A stretch of 64,000 nucleotides of DNA from an uncultured Prevotellaceae bacterium. GTDB lineage: Bacteria > Bacteroidota > Bacteroidia > Bacteroidales > Bacteroidaceae. This document shows positions 36,087-44,334 of this stretch, piece by piece; the first letter of the stretch is position 1, and each line of letters begins with the position of its first letter. Made by a program: the position numbers and the translations under genes. The notes under the pieces are model-generated. The model worked only from the letters and a program-made list of their open reading frames with translations. It was not told where the DNA came from and ran no database searches. The stretch covers positions 62,001 to 126,000 of the forward strand of contig CAMZCM010000006.1 in NCBI GenBank assembly GCA_947305005.1, written 5' to 3'.

Positions 36087-36712
36087 TGATTACTCTCCGC
36101 TCTGCCACCCTTGCTTTTGGTGAGCGTTCGCTTTTCAGCGACTTGAACCTCACCGTCAACCGAGGCCAGCTTGTTGGTATCTCGGGCGAGAGCGGCTGCG
36201 GAAAGACATCACTCCTGCGTGCTCTTCTTGGTTTTGTGCCTCTGACGGCAGGGACTATTGAGGTCTTTGGTTTGCCGCTTGATGCAACACATATTCATGA
36301 GATTCGTCGGCAAACGGCTTATGTCCCTCAGGAGTTACAGCCACCTGCAGCCATTGGGCGCGACTTGCTGAAGCTCACTCACGATCTGACCGTTAACCAT
36401 TCTATGGTTTCAACAGAAGCCATTCAGCGCCTGATGGGTTCTTTAGCGCTCGATGCTTCGTTGTTGGAACTGGATGCCGCCAAGCTTTCTGGCGGCCAGC
36501 GCCAGCGTCTCCTTCTGGCGGCTGCCCTTGCCATGCCTAAGCCTTTGTTGCTCCTGGACGAGCCTTCTTCGGCTCTCGACGAGGACACCACACAACGTGT
36601 GGGCCTTGCCCTCCTTCGTGCATGTCATGATGACAACCGTTCTGCCCTGATTGTTTCTCACGATCCTGTTCTCCTTGGTTTCTGTGACCAAGTGATCACT
36701 ATTCATAAGTAG
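36086..36712 (+). CDS. FetA-like ABC ATPase
   Basis: ABC ATPase, 208 aa. Walker A GISGESGCGKTS, Q-loop AYVPQELQPP, signature LSGGQRQR, Walker B LLLLDEPSSALD, switch VSHDP. Its short length and sequence style resemble FetA (YbbL), the ATPase of the FetAB iron exporter. Its likely membrane partner of the FetB type lies alone 23 kb away (59108-59884). Coupled to pheS by TAATG. Confidence 0.75.
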   Translation: MITLRSATLAFGERSLFSDLNLTVNRGQLVGISGESGCGKTSLLRALLGFVPLTAGTIEVFGLPLDATHIHEIRRQTAYVPQELQPPAAIGRDLLKLTHDLTVNHSMVSTEAIQRLMGSLALDASLLELDAAKLSGGQRQRLLLAAALAMPKPLLLLDEPSSALDEDTTQRVGLALLRACHDDNRSALIVSHDPVLLGFCDQVITIHK

Positions 36713-36729
36713 CATAATCTCATACACCA

Positions 36730-37617
36730 ATGAAAGTAGCTCTTGTCCAACAAGCCTGCACGCCAGATGCTGCTGATAATCGTACCCGTTTGGCCTCAGC
36801 GATTGCTGATGCCGCCGCTTGTGGTGCTCAACTGGTTGTCCTGCAGGAACTTCACAACACGCCTTATTTCTGTCAGGTCGAATCCGTTGATTCCTTTGAT
36901 TTGGCTGAACCGATTCCAGGCCCCTCCACCGAGTTCTTTGGCGCCTTGGCACGAGAACATGATGTGGTTATCGTCACGAGCCTCTTTGAACGTCGTGCTT
37001 CTGGGCTTTATCATAACACGGCTGTCGTGATGGAACGCGATGGTAGCATTGCGGGCATTCATCGTAAGATGCACATCCCTGATGACCCTGCTTACTACGA
37101 GAAATTCTATTTCACTCCCGGCGACCTTGGTTTCCGACCCATCAAGACTTCAGTTGGTAACCTGGGCGTTCAGGTTTGCTGGGATCAGTGGTACCCCGAA
37201 GGTGCTCGTCTGATGGCGTTGGCTGGTGCTGACCTGCTTATCTATCCCACTGCTATTGGCTATGAGAGCAGTGACACGGCTGAGGAACAAACACGCCAGC
37301 GCAATGCTTGGCAGCTCGTTCAAAGGGGCCACGCTGTCGCCAACGGCCTTCCCGTCATTGCTGTGAATCGGGTAGGGCATGAGCCCGATCCAAGTGGGCA
37401 GACACAGGGTATTCTTTTTTGGGGCAGCAGCTTTGTGGCTGGCCCCCAAGGAGAATTGTTAGCTGAGGCTTCTACCACCGACCCTGAGGTCCTGGTTGTT
37501 GATATTGACTTGCAGCGTTCTGAGCAAGTGCGCCGTTGGTGGCCCTTCCTTCGCGATCGTCGCATTGATGCCTATCAGGACATCCTCACCCGCTTCCGCG
37601 ATAACGACAATCTTTAA
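36730..37617 (+). CDS. aguB: N-carbamoylputrescine amidase
   Basis: Nitrilase-superfamily hydrolase converting N-carbamoylputrescine to putrescine, CO2 and ammonia. 295 aa. Catalytic triad visible: Glu40 in VVLQELHN, Lys113 in GIHRKMHIPD and Cys150 in VQVCWDQWYPE, all typical of the AguB subgroup. It precedes aguA, so the agmatine pathway is paired here; speA (arginine decarboxylase) is not in the window. The stop codon lies in the first unit of a heptamer repeat array. Confidence 0.94.
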   Translation: MKVALVQQACTPDAADNRTRLASAIADAAACGAQLVVLQELHNTPYFCQVESVDSFDLAEPIPGPSTEFFGALAREHDVVIVTSLFERRASGLYHNTAVVMERDGSIAGIHRKMHIPDDPAYYEKFYFTPGDLGFRPIKTSVGNLGVQVCWDQWYPEGARLMALAGADLLIYPTAIGYESSDTAEEQTRQRNAWQLVQRGHAVANGLPVIAVNRVGHEPDPSGQTQGILFWGSSFVAGPQGELLAEASTTDPEVLVVDIDLQRSEQVRRWWPFLRDRRIDAYQDILTRFRDNDNL

Positions 37618-37648
37618 TCCCTAATCTTTAATCCTTAATCCCTAATCT
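37614..37648 (+). repeat. Heptamer array, five units
   Basis: Five tandem 7-bp units: TTAATCC, CTAATCT, TTAATCC, TTAATCC, CTAATCT. The first includes the aguB stop codon and the last ends 3 bp before the aguA TTG start. Related arrays lie at 55512-55539 and 63231-63265. Confidence 0.9.
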
Positions 37649-37651
37649 CTA

Positions 37652-38794
37652 TTGGCTCTTCACTTCACTCCTTCAACCCCTACCATTTCTGACCTCACGC
37701 TTCACATGCAGTTGCCTGAGGCGGCAGGTCCGGAACAGACAGAGATTCGTTCCACTTTCTTTCCTGCTGAGTGGTTCCCGCAGAGCGGTGTACAGCTCAC
37801 TTGGCCTCATGCAGCCACTGATTGGGCGGATTTGTTGGATGAGGTGGATGATTGTTTTGTTCATATAGCTCTTGAGATTCTGGTGCGCAATGAGCTTTTG
37901 CTGATAGTGACTCCTGAGCCAGAACGTATTAAAGGCCTTCTTCATGAGCGCATACCCTCACGTCTGCTCCCTCATGTCCGCTATTTCGAGTGCCCTACGA
38001 ATGACACGTGGTCGCGCGATCACGCATTCCTCACTTTAATGACCGAAGCTGGCCCGTGTCTCCTTGACTTCTGTTTTAATGGCTGGGGCAATAAGTTCCC
38101 TGCCGACCTTGACAATGCCATCAACAGTCATCTTGTCAATAGCCATTTGTCTGATTGTCTATTGCGCGGCACCTATGAGTCCCATCTCGACTTCGTTTTT
38201 GAAGGTGGTAGCATTGAGAGTGACGGCCAAGGCACATTGATGACCACCAGCGAATGTCTGCTTTCTCCTCAGCGCAATCCAGACCTTACTCAGCAGCAGA
38301 TAGAAGAACGTTTGCTTCGCTATTTCCACGCGGAACGTGTTCTTTGGCTGGATCATGGTTATCTCGCTGGTGATGATACCGACAGCCATATCGATACCCT
38401 TGCCCGTTTCTGCCCCAATAACACCATTGCTTATGTGCGTTGCACTGATTCAGCCGACGAACATTACGAAGCCCTTCGTGCAATGGAACAGCAACTTCGC
38501 AGTATGGAAGCCGAAGGTGGCTATCATCTCATTCCGCTTCCGTTGCCAGCCCCTATCTTGGATCTGGATGATGGCCATCGTCTGCCGGCCACCTATGCGA
38601 ACTTCCTCGTTGTCAATGGCGCCGTTCTGATGCCCACCTATGGTCAGCCTGTCAATGACGACCTCGCTCGTGCACAACTCCAGAAAGCTTTTCCAAAATA
38701 TGATATTGTGCCTATAGATTGTCGCGTTCTCATCCGCCAGCATGGTTCTTTACATTGTTCCACCATGCAATATCCTGTCGGAGTGCTTTCTTAA
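37652..38794 (+). CDS. aguA: Agmatine deiminase
   Basis: Hydrolyses agmatine to N-carbamoylputrescine and ammonia; the next gene step is AguB upstream. Guanidine-modifying (PPAD) fold. Reading from TTG at 37652 gives 380 aa; an ATG at 37706 would give 362 aa and still keep the whole domain, so the start is unsettled. Seen: FPQSGVQLTWPHAATDW, WSRDHAFLTL, FEGGSIESDGQGTLMTT and the catalytic Cys in HGSLHCSTMQYP (about residue 369). The stop codon overlaps that of the convergent B3/B4 gene. Confidence 0.93.
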   Translation: MALHFTPSTPTISDLTLHMQLPEAAGPEQTEIRSTFFPAEWFPQSGVQLTWPHAATDWADLLDEVDDCFVHIALEILVRNELLLIVTPEPERIKGLLHERIPSRLLPHVRYFECPTNDTWSRDHAFLTLMTEAGPCLLDFCFNGWGNKFPADLDNAINSHLVNSHLSDCLLRGTYESHLDFVFEGGSIESDGQGTLMTTSECLLSPQRNPDLTQQQIEERLLRYFHAERVLWLDHGYLAGDDTDSHIDTLARFCPNNTIAYVRCTDSADEHYEALRAMEQQLRSMEAEGGYHLIPLPLPAPILDLDDGHRLPATYANFLVVNGAVLMPTYGQPVNDDLARAQLQKAFPKYDIVPIDCRVLIRQHGSLHCSTMQYPVGVLS

Positions 38795-39456
38795 GAATAT
38801 AAAAAGTAAGAACCACCTTCGCTTTGACAGTACTTACGGAGTAAGGTCTGAATGTATTCGGCATTCTCTCTGACGCGCTGCTCATTACCATCATAACCAT
38901 TGATGAGGACGACCAGATGCTTGGTTTCGAGGCTCATCTTCGTCCGTTCGTTATCACTTGTCGGTGTGCCGACGCCACCCACTGCATCACGATATACGGG
39001 CAATCCTTGAATGTTGATGAAGCCTCGTCCGATGCCCTCGTAGGGCTCACCTTCTCGTCCGATGCCTAATGTCAGCGTATCCCCTTCAAACTTATCCGCA
39101 TCAAAGCCACCGATGCTGTAACCATACGCTATAGAGGCGAGATTAACCAGATCGACCAAGGTGTTCTGTTGATAGAGTTCTTTACCTTGTAGGACACGAC
39201 GAATCAAGGCTTCAGATGCAGGACGATATCTTGACGGGTCTTTTCCACATGCTTTATACACTCGTCTGGTGGCTGCGATACTGGTGATTTCTTTCAATGA
39301 CTCTGTTGTCAACTCCCCACAGAACTTGTTGCAAAGGGCTTCTATCTCTTTCCACAATGCCTCGTTATACGAAGTGTTGACAACGGTGGCTTCTACACAG
39401 GCTCCGACAAACTCGGGACACACTTGCTCAATCTCTTGTGAAATAATGATTTTCAT
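38791..39456 (-). CDS. B3/B4 tRNA-binding domain protein
   Basis: 221-aa protein made of a B3/B4 domain as found in the beta subunit of phenylalanyl-tRNA synthetase. Free-standing B3/B4 proteins are thought to hydrolyse mischarged aminoacyl-tRNAs or act on D-amino acids, but this is not settled. Seen: RRVYKACGKDPSRYRPASEALIRRVLQGK and IGRGFINIQGLPVYRDAVGGVGTPTSDNERTKMS. Stops of this gene and aguA share bases (TTAA). Confidence 0.88.
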   Translation of the reverse strand: MKIIISQEIEQVCPEFVGACVEATVVNTSYNEALWKEIEALCNKFCGELTTESLKEITSIAATRRVYKACGKDPSRYRPASEALIRRVLQGKELYQQNTLVDLVNLASIAYGYSIGGFDADKFEGDTLTLGIGREGEPYEGIGRGFINIQGLPVYRDAVGGVGTPTSDNERTKMSLETKHLVVLINGYDGNEQRVRENAEYIQTLLRKYCQSEGGSYFLYS

Positions 39457-39491
39457 AAATGATTTTTAATTTCGCTACAAATATACATTAC

Positions 39492-39555
39492 ATTGTGGAT
39501 TTTTGTACACCTTATTGTGGATTTTTGTACACCTTTATGGAATTTTGCACACCTT
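39492..39555 (+). repeat. 22-bp tandem repeat upstream of S8 peptidases
   Basis: Two identical 22-bp copies (39492-39513 and 39514-39535) of ATTGTGGATTTTTGTACACC followed by TT, then a degenerate 20-bp third copy (39536-39555). The array lies in the 166-bp divergent region between the B3/B4 gene and the S8 pair. Each copy holds a near -7 element (GATTTTTG). Candidate operator. Confidence 0.85.
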
Positions 39556-39572
39556 ATTTGTAATAAAAAGTG

Positions 39573-39580
39573 TAATTTTG
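39573..39580 (+). promoter_or_regulatory. Putative -7 box of S8 peptidase pair
   Basis: TAATTTTG fits TAnnTTTG, 43 bp upstream of the first S8 peptidase ATG. TTTG elements at 39557-39560 and 39544-39547 lie too near or too far for ideal spacing. Confidence 0.45.
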
Positions 39581-39622
39581 CCACCAATTTGAGAATGCAA
39601 TACGAAAATTTGAAAAAGCAAT

Positions 39623-41953
39623 ATGAAAAGAAACATTTTACAACATCTCTTGGTTGCCGTGCTGACGGTTCTGGCACTGGCAGATGGACACAGTGCATGG
39701 GCACAGGGTCCCATCAAGAAAACGAAGATGTCGCCTTGGTTGCAGAACCAATATCAGCAACAGCAGATGGCCGTGAAACAGAATGGCGGTCCGCTGAAGG
39801 TGAAAGGCCGCACGGTTCGGAACTATATCCTGACGCTCGTTCAGAGTACCGACGAAGCCGCTTCTGTCCGTGAGAAGGGCGGGGTCGTGCTTCAGGATTT
39901 CGGTGACGGCATTTGTGCCGCCTTTCTGCCGACCGACAGCCTTGGCGTGCTCAATGAAAGCCCCTCGATTCTGTGCATGGAGGCCAATGCACCCGCACAA
40001 CTGACAAACGACACCTCTGCTGTCATCACGGGTGTAACCAAAGCCTGGGGCTTCGAAAACTCTCTTACTTCTAACTTCAAACCTCAGACCTCTTCCATCC
40101 CTCAGGCTTTCACCGGAAAGGGCGTTATTGCCGGTGTGATGGACGTCGGCTTTGACTTCACGCATCCTGCCTTCCGCAACGATGACGGCTCCTCGCGCAT
40201 CAAATGGTTCTGGGATCCATTGGCCCAAAATAGCGACCCTGATGCCTATGGAACTATCTACGATACGCCCGAAAAAGTGCTGGCAGCCCAGTGCTCCAGC
40301 GATGCTGTCACCAATGCTCCTCACGGCACCCACGTGTTGGGCTCCATGGCAGGTAACGGTCTGAATGGCCGTTATGTAGGTATGGCTCCTGAAGCCGACA
40401 TCATAGGTGCTCATATCCTTTTGTCACCAGAGACAACGGAAGAGAATCTGGCACCTTTGAACAACTATATCAAGAAGCATCTCGCGGAATACCCGGATAT
40501 GGAAGATGTGGCTGTGCAGTCCCAACTCACGGCAGCTCTCCAACTCGTGGAACTCCATGAGCTGTTCAAGGTCGCCGATGCCGCCGGTAAGCCTTGTGTC
40601 GTCAACTGGAGCTTTGGCATGTCTCATACTTTCGTCGATGACTACTCTCTTTACGAGGTTGTCCTCAACAGGATGCTTGGCCCTGGACGTGTCCTGTTAA
40701 TCGGTGCTGGCAACTCGGGTCATCAAAAGACCTATCTCCATAAGGAAGCCAGTGAGCCGCTCAAACAAGACCTTTTTTTCGATTGTGAGATGACGAAGGG
40801 TATATACGCGTATCAGATGGATATTCGCAAGACCGGTGGGGCAGACTTCAAGATGACAGTGACCATTGAGGATGTACAGGAGCCCTTTGTCATAGACACC
40901 CGCGAAATAGATTTTATTGAGATAGCAGGCATGAAACTATGCCCGATTGAACGTCCTAATTTCCAACTCGTTTTGAAGCAGATGGACTATGTGGAAGGCT
41001 TTTCCGGCTACCAGGTCATTTTCATGCCGGATTTAGATGTGTTCACCCATCCTAAGAAGATGCAGGGAACAATCCTTATTGATACACCTGTGGAGCTTGA
41101 TATCATTGCTTCAACCCTTTCTGACACCAAACTCACCTTCAGCTCCAAGGGCTACTCGAACTCACGCGGATGCAATCAGGGTACGATTGGCTATCCTGCC
41201 AGCCTGGAGCGTGCCATCACAGTGGGTGCCATGCATCATCGCTCGTCTTTCACCAACATCTTGGGTGAATCGGCTACTTACAAGAAGATGGGCAGTCAGG
41301 AAGGACAGCTGGTCGCTTTCAGCTCATGTGGACCGGGCGCCAATGGGTTGACGAAGCCGGATGTGGTGGCCCCTGGACACAACATCATCTCTGCCATGAA
41401 TAGTTTTTATCTCAAGGATGGTAGCGCTGAGAAAACAAAGATATACGAAGACACCCTGACAGCCTATAAGGCCACTGTCTTCGGCAAGGAGTATGGCATG
41501 TGGGGTATGAGCGGTACGTCGATGGCTTGTCCCATCACAGCTGGCATCGTTGCCTTGTGGTTGCAGGCCAACCCCGACCTCACACCAGAGGACATCAAGG
41601 GGGTATTGGAGCGTACCAGCCACCAGCCCGAACCGGAGTTCTCTGGCACCGAGAAGAACAATTACTATGGCTATGGCGAGATTGATGCCTATGCCGGTCT
41701 GCTGGATATTCTCCAGCTCACCGACATCCCCGAAATCTCCCATCACCAGCCCGCCGGCCTCACCTTCCGTGTCGATGGCAACACCCTTTACATTGACGGC
41801 TTAGCAGATGAAGCGCCTATCACGCTCTACGACCTCACAGGTCGTCCCGTCCTGCAGACCTTCACCTCTGGCACGCTCCAGCTCCCCAACCTCGCTGCTG
41901 GTGTCTATGCCGTGCAGTTGGGCCAGCTGGGTTCCACACTGATTCGTTTGTAA
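39623..41953 (+). CDS. S8 serine peptidase with T9SS-like tail (copy 1)
   Basis: Exported subtilisin-family peptidase, 776 aa. Signal peptide about 1-27 ends at AWAQ. Prodomain-like region about 30-150. Catalytic triad: Asp174 in GVMDVGFDFTHP, His234 in PHGTHVLG, Ser633 in GMSGTSMACP, with oxyanion Asn in GAGNSG. A large insert of about 120 residues lies before the Ser block. The last about 80 residues (DLTGRPVLQ ... LPNLAAGVYAVQLGQ) look like a type A sorting domain of the type IX secretion system, so surface release is likely. Closely related to the next gene (copy 2); the 27-bp gap holds no terminator. Confidence 0.9.
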   Translation: MKRNILQHLLVAVLTVLALADGHSAWAQGPIKKTKMSPWLQNQYQQQQMAVKQNGGPLKVKGRTVRNYILTLVQSTDEAASVREKGGVVLQDFGDGICAAFLPTDSLGVLNESPSILCMEANAPAQLTNDTSAVITGVTKAWGFENSLTSNFKPQTSSIPQAFTGKGVIAGVMDVGFDFTHPAFRNDDGSSRIKWFWDPLAQNSDPDAYGTIYDTPEKVLAAQCSSDAVTNAPHGTHVLGSMAGNGLNGRYVGMAPEADIIGAHILLSPETTEENLAPLNNYIKKHLAEYPDMEDVAVQSQLTAALQLVELHELFKVADAAGKPCVVNWSFGMSHTFVDDYSLYEVVLNRMLGPGRVLLIGAGNSGHQKTYLHKEASEPLKQDLFFDCEMTKGIYAYQMDIRKTGGADFKMTVTIEDVQEPFVIDTREIDFIEIAGMKLCPIERPNFQLVLKQMDYVEGFSGYQVIFMPDLDVFTHPKKMQGTILIDTPVELDIIASTLSDTKLTFSSKGYSNSRGCNQGTIGYPASLERAITVGAMHHRSSFTNILGESATYKKMGSQEGQLVAFSSCGPGANGLTKPDVVAPGHNIISAMNSFYLKDGSAEKTKIYEDTLTAYKATVFGKEYGMWGMSGTSMACPITAGIVALWLQANPDLTPEDIKGVLERTSHQPEPEFSGTEKNNYYGYGEIDAYAGLLDILQLTDIPEISHHQPAGLTFRVDGNTLYIDGLADEAPITLYDLTGRPVLQTFTSGTLQLPNLAAGVYAVQLGQLGSTLIRL

Positions 41954-41980
41954 GGGTTTAAGAGTTTAAAATAAGATAGA

Positions 41981-44293
41981 ATGAAACAGAAACTGATGAC
42001 GCTTGCAGTCGTCCTATGCTGCGCAATGACCATTGGGGCACAGGGCCCATTGAAGAAGACGAAAATGTCGCATTGGTTGCTGAACCAGTATCAGCAACAG
42101 CAGAAGGCCGTGAAACAGAATGGCGGATCGCTGAAGGTGAAAGGGCGCACGGTTAGGAATTATATCCTGACGCTCGTTCAGAGCACCGACGAAGCCGCTA
42201 CCGTTCGCGAGAAGGGCGGGGTAGTGTGGCAGAATTTCGGTGATGGCATTTGTGCTGCCTTCCTGCCGACCGACAGCCTCGGCGTGCTCAATGAAAGCCC
42301 CTGCATCTTGTGTATGGAGGCTAATGAGCCCCCGCAGTTGCTGAACGACACCTCTGCCATCCTCACGGGTGTCACCAAAGCCTGGGGCTTTGAGAACTCT
42401 CTTACTTCTAACCTCAAACCTCAGACCACTTCCCTCCCTCAGGCCTTTACAGGGAAAGGTGTTGTTGCTGGCGTGATAGATGTCGGCTTCGACTTCACCC
42501 ATCCCGCTTTCCGCAACGATGACGGTACTTCGCGTATCAAGTGGTTCTGGGATCCGCAGGCTCCCTGTGCCAACGACGATCTATTGGGTATGATTTATTC
42601 CTCACCAGAACTGGTGCTGGCTGCTCGTCATTGCACCAATGCCGATAAAGAAAACCATGGCACCCACGTGTTGGGCTCTATGGCGGGTGACGGTCTGAAC
42701 GGCCACTATGTGGGTATGGCTCCTGAGGCAGACATCATGGGTGCCTACATCCCCTTGTATACTATGACTGATGCATATTATGAAAGCTTACGGGATTACA
42801 TTCAACGCCATCTTCCTACTGACCTGCCCATGGACAATGTCATCTTGCAGGTTGCCATGTCTGATGTCACTGAATTAGTGGAGCTCTACAAGATCTTTGA
42901 ACAAGCCGACGCTGCTGGACAGCCCTGCGTGGTGAATTGTAGCTATGGCACTCCATTCGATTTTTATTACGATACCGAACTCTATGAGCAAGTAATCAAC
43001 CAGCTATTAGGACCTGGACATATTATTGTTGCAGCAGCTGGCAACTCAGGCCTCAATATGACATACTTGAAAAAAGAGGCCGACCAGCCTTTGGATATTG
43101 AAATGTATTACGGAGGCTACATAGCGAACTTTGAACATAATATAAGAACTAAGCCCGGTGTCGATTTCAGGGTTGGCTATTTATTCCCGAATCTCTCCGA
43201 TACCCTCTTTATTGACACGCGCGATTTTGAAGAGGTAACATCTACCAATTTGCATAATTATGTTCTCTCCACCCCCGAAGTGGACCTCTTTGTCGATATC
43301 AATCCAGCCGTCTATGGTACGGTTGGCTATCAAATCCAGACCATCTTCAAAGATGATTACATGATGAATTTAGTTAGTCCTAAGGACTCGATTTTGAGAG
43401 TGTTTGGACGGATTTTCGTTGACACGCCCGTGGAATTGGAGGTGCTTGGCACAACTACCAATAAGTGTGTTATCGAATTCGGTGACGAAAATCCTAATAC
43501 TTCTCGTGGTTGCCATTTGGGCACCATTGGCTATCCTGCCAGCATAAATCGCATCATCTCCGTTGGTGCTATGCACCACCGCAGCACATTTATCAATTTT
43601 TGGAATGAGGTCAACACTACTGATCAATTGGCTAGTCAAGAGGGCCATTTGGCTGCTTTTAGTTCTTGCGGTCCTACTGCAAGTGGTCTCGTGAAACCCG
43701 AAGTTGTAGCTCCTGGGTTTAACGTCATCTCTGCATATAATGGTTTCTATAAAGTAAATCATGATGAACAACAAACTTTTGACAAAGTAGGACCGCTGAT
43801 TGTGTACCAACACAAAGTCTTCGGTGAATATTTTGCTATGTTGGCCATGAGTGGCACGTCGATGGCCAGTCCCATCGCTGCCGGAATCATTGCCTTGTGG
43901 TTGCAGGCCAAGCCCGACCTCACACCTGAGGACATCAAAGGGGTATTGGAGCGTACCTGTCATCAGCCCGAACCCGAGTTCTCTGGCTATGAGAAGAACA
44001 ACTACTACGGTTATGGTGAGATTGACGCCTATGCCGGCTTGCTTGACATCCTTCAGCTCACCGATATCCCCGAAATCTCTCATCACCAGCCTGCCGGCCT
44101 CACCTTCCGTGTCGAGGGCCGTACGCTCTACATCGATAGTCTCGATGGCGAAGCGCCCATTACGCTTTTTGACCTCTCTGGCCGTCCCGTCCTGCAGACC
44201 GTCACCTCCGGTACGCTCCAGCTCCCCAACCTCGCCGCTGGTGTCTATGCTGTGCAGCTGGGCAACCTCGGTTCCACGCTTATCCGCTTGTAA
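41981..44293 (+). CDS. S8 serine peptidase with T9SS-like tail (copy 2)
   Basis: Paralogue of the upstream gene, 770 aa, signal peptide about 1-20. Triad Asp167 (GVIDVGFDFTHP), His226 (NHGTHVLG), Ser627 (AMSGTSMASP), oxyanion Asn in AAGNSG. The prodomain, Asp block, Ser block and C-terminal sorting tail are nearly the same as copy 1, while the stretch about 255-510 has diverged strongly (different loops, Tyr- and Asp-rich). Such a pattern suggests tandem duplication with local sequence homogenisation at the ends, or selection for new specificity in the middle. The gene converges on the alpha-galactosidase gene. Confidence 0.9.
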   Translation: MKQKLMTLAVVLCCAMTIGAQGPLKKTKMSHWLLNQYQQQQKAVKQNGGSLKVKGRTVRNYILTLVQSTDEAATVREKGGVVWQNFGDGICAAFLPTDSLGVLNESPCILCMEANEPPQLLNDTSAILTGVTKAWGFENSLTSNLKPQTTSLPQAFTGKGVVAGVIDVGFDFTHPAFRNDDGTSRIKWFWDPQAPCANDDLLGMIYSSPELVLAARHCTNADKENHGTHVLGSMAGDGLNGHYVGMAPEADIMGAYIPLYTMTDAYYESLRDYIQRHLPTDLPMDNVILQVAMSDVTELVELYKIFEQADAAGQPCVVNCSYGTPFDFYYDTELYEQVINQLLGPGHIIVAAAGNSGLNMTYLKKEADQPLDIEMYYGGYIANFEHNIRTKPGVDFRVGYLFPNLSDTLFIDTRDFEEVTSTNLHNYVLSTPEVDLFVDINPAVYGTVGYQIQTIFKDDYMMNLVSPKDSILRVFGRIFVDTPVELEVLGTTTNKCVIEFGDENPNTSRGCHLGTIGYPASINRIISVGAMHHRSTFINFWNEVNTTDQLASQEGHLAAFSSCGPTASGLVKPEVVAPGFNVISAYNGFYKVNHDEQQTFDKVGPLIVYQHKVFGEYFAMLAMSGTSMASPIAAGIIALWLQAKPDLTPEDIKGVLERTCHQPEPEFSGYEKNNYYGYGEIDAYAGLLDILQLTDIPEISHHQPAGLTFRVEGRTLYIDSLDGEAPITLFDLSGRPVLQTVTSGTLQLPNLAAGVYAVQLGNLGSTLIRL

Positions 44294-44334
44294 TAGAACA
44301 TCTGCTTGTACTCCTCTTTGATTATGGACTATGG

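Noticed and set aside
39492..39555. CRISPR array
   Set aside because: Repeats are directly adjacent with no spacers and only three copies.
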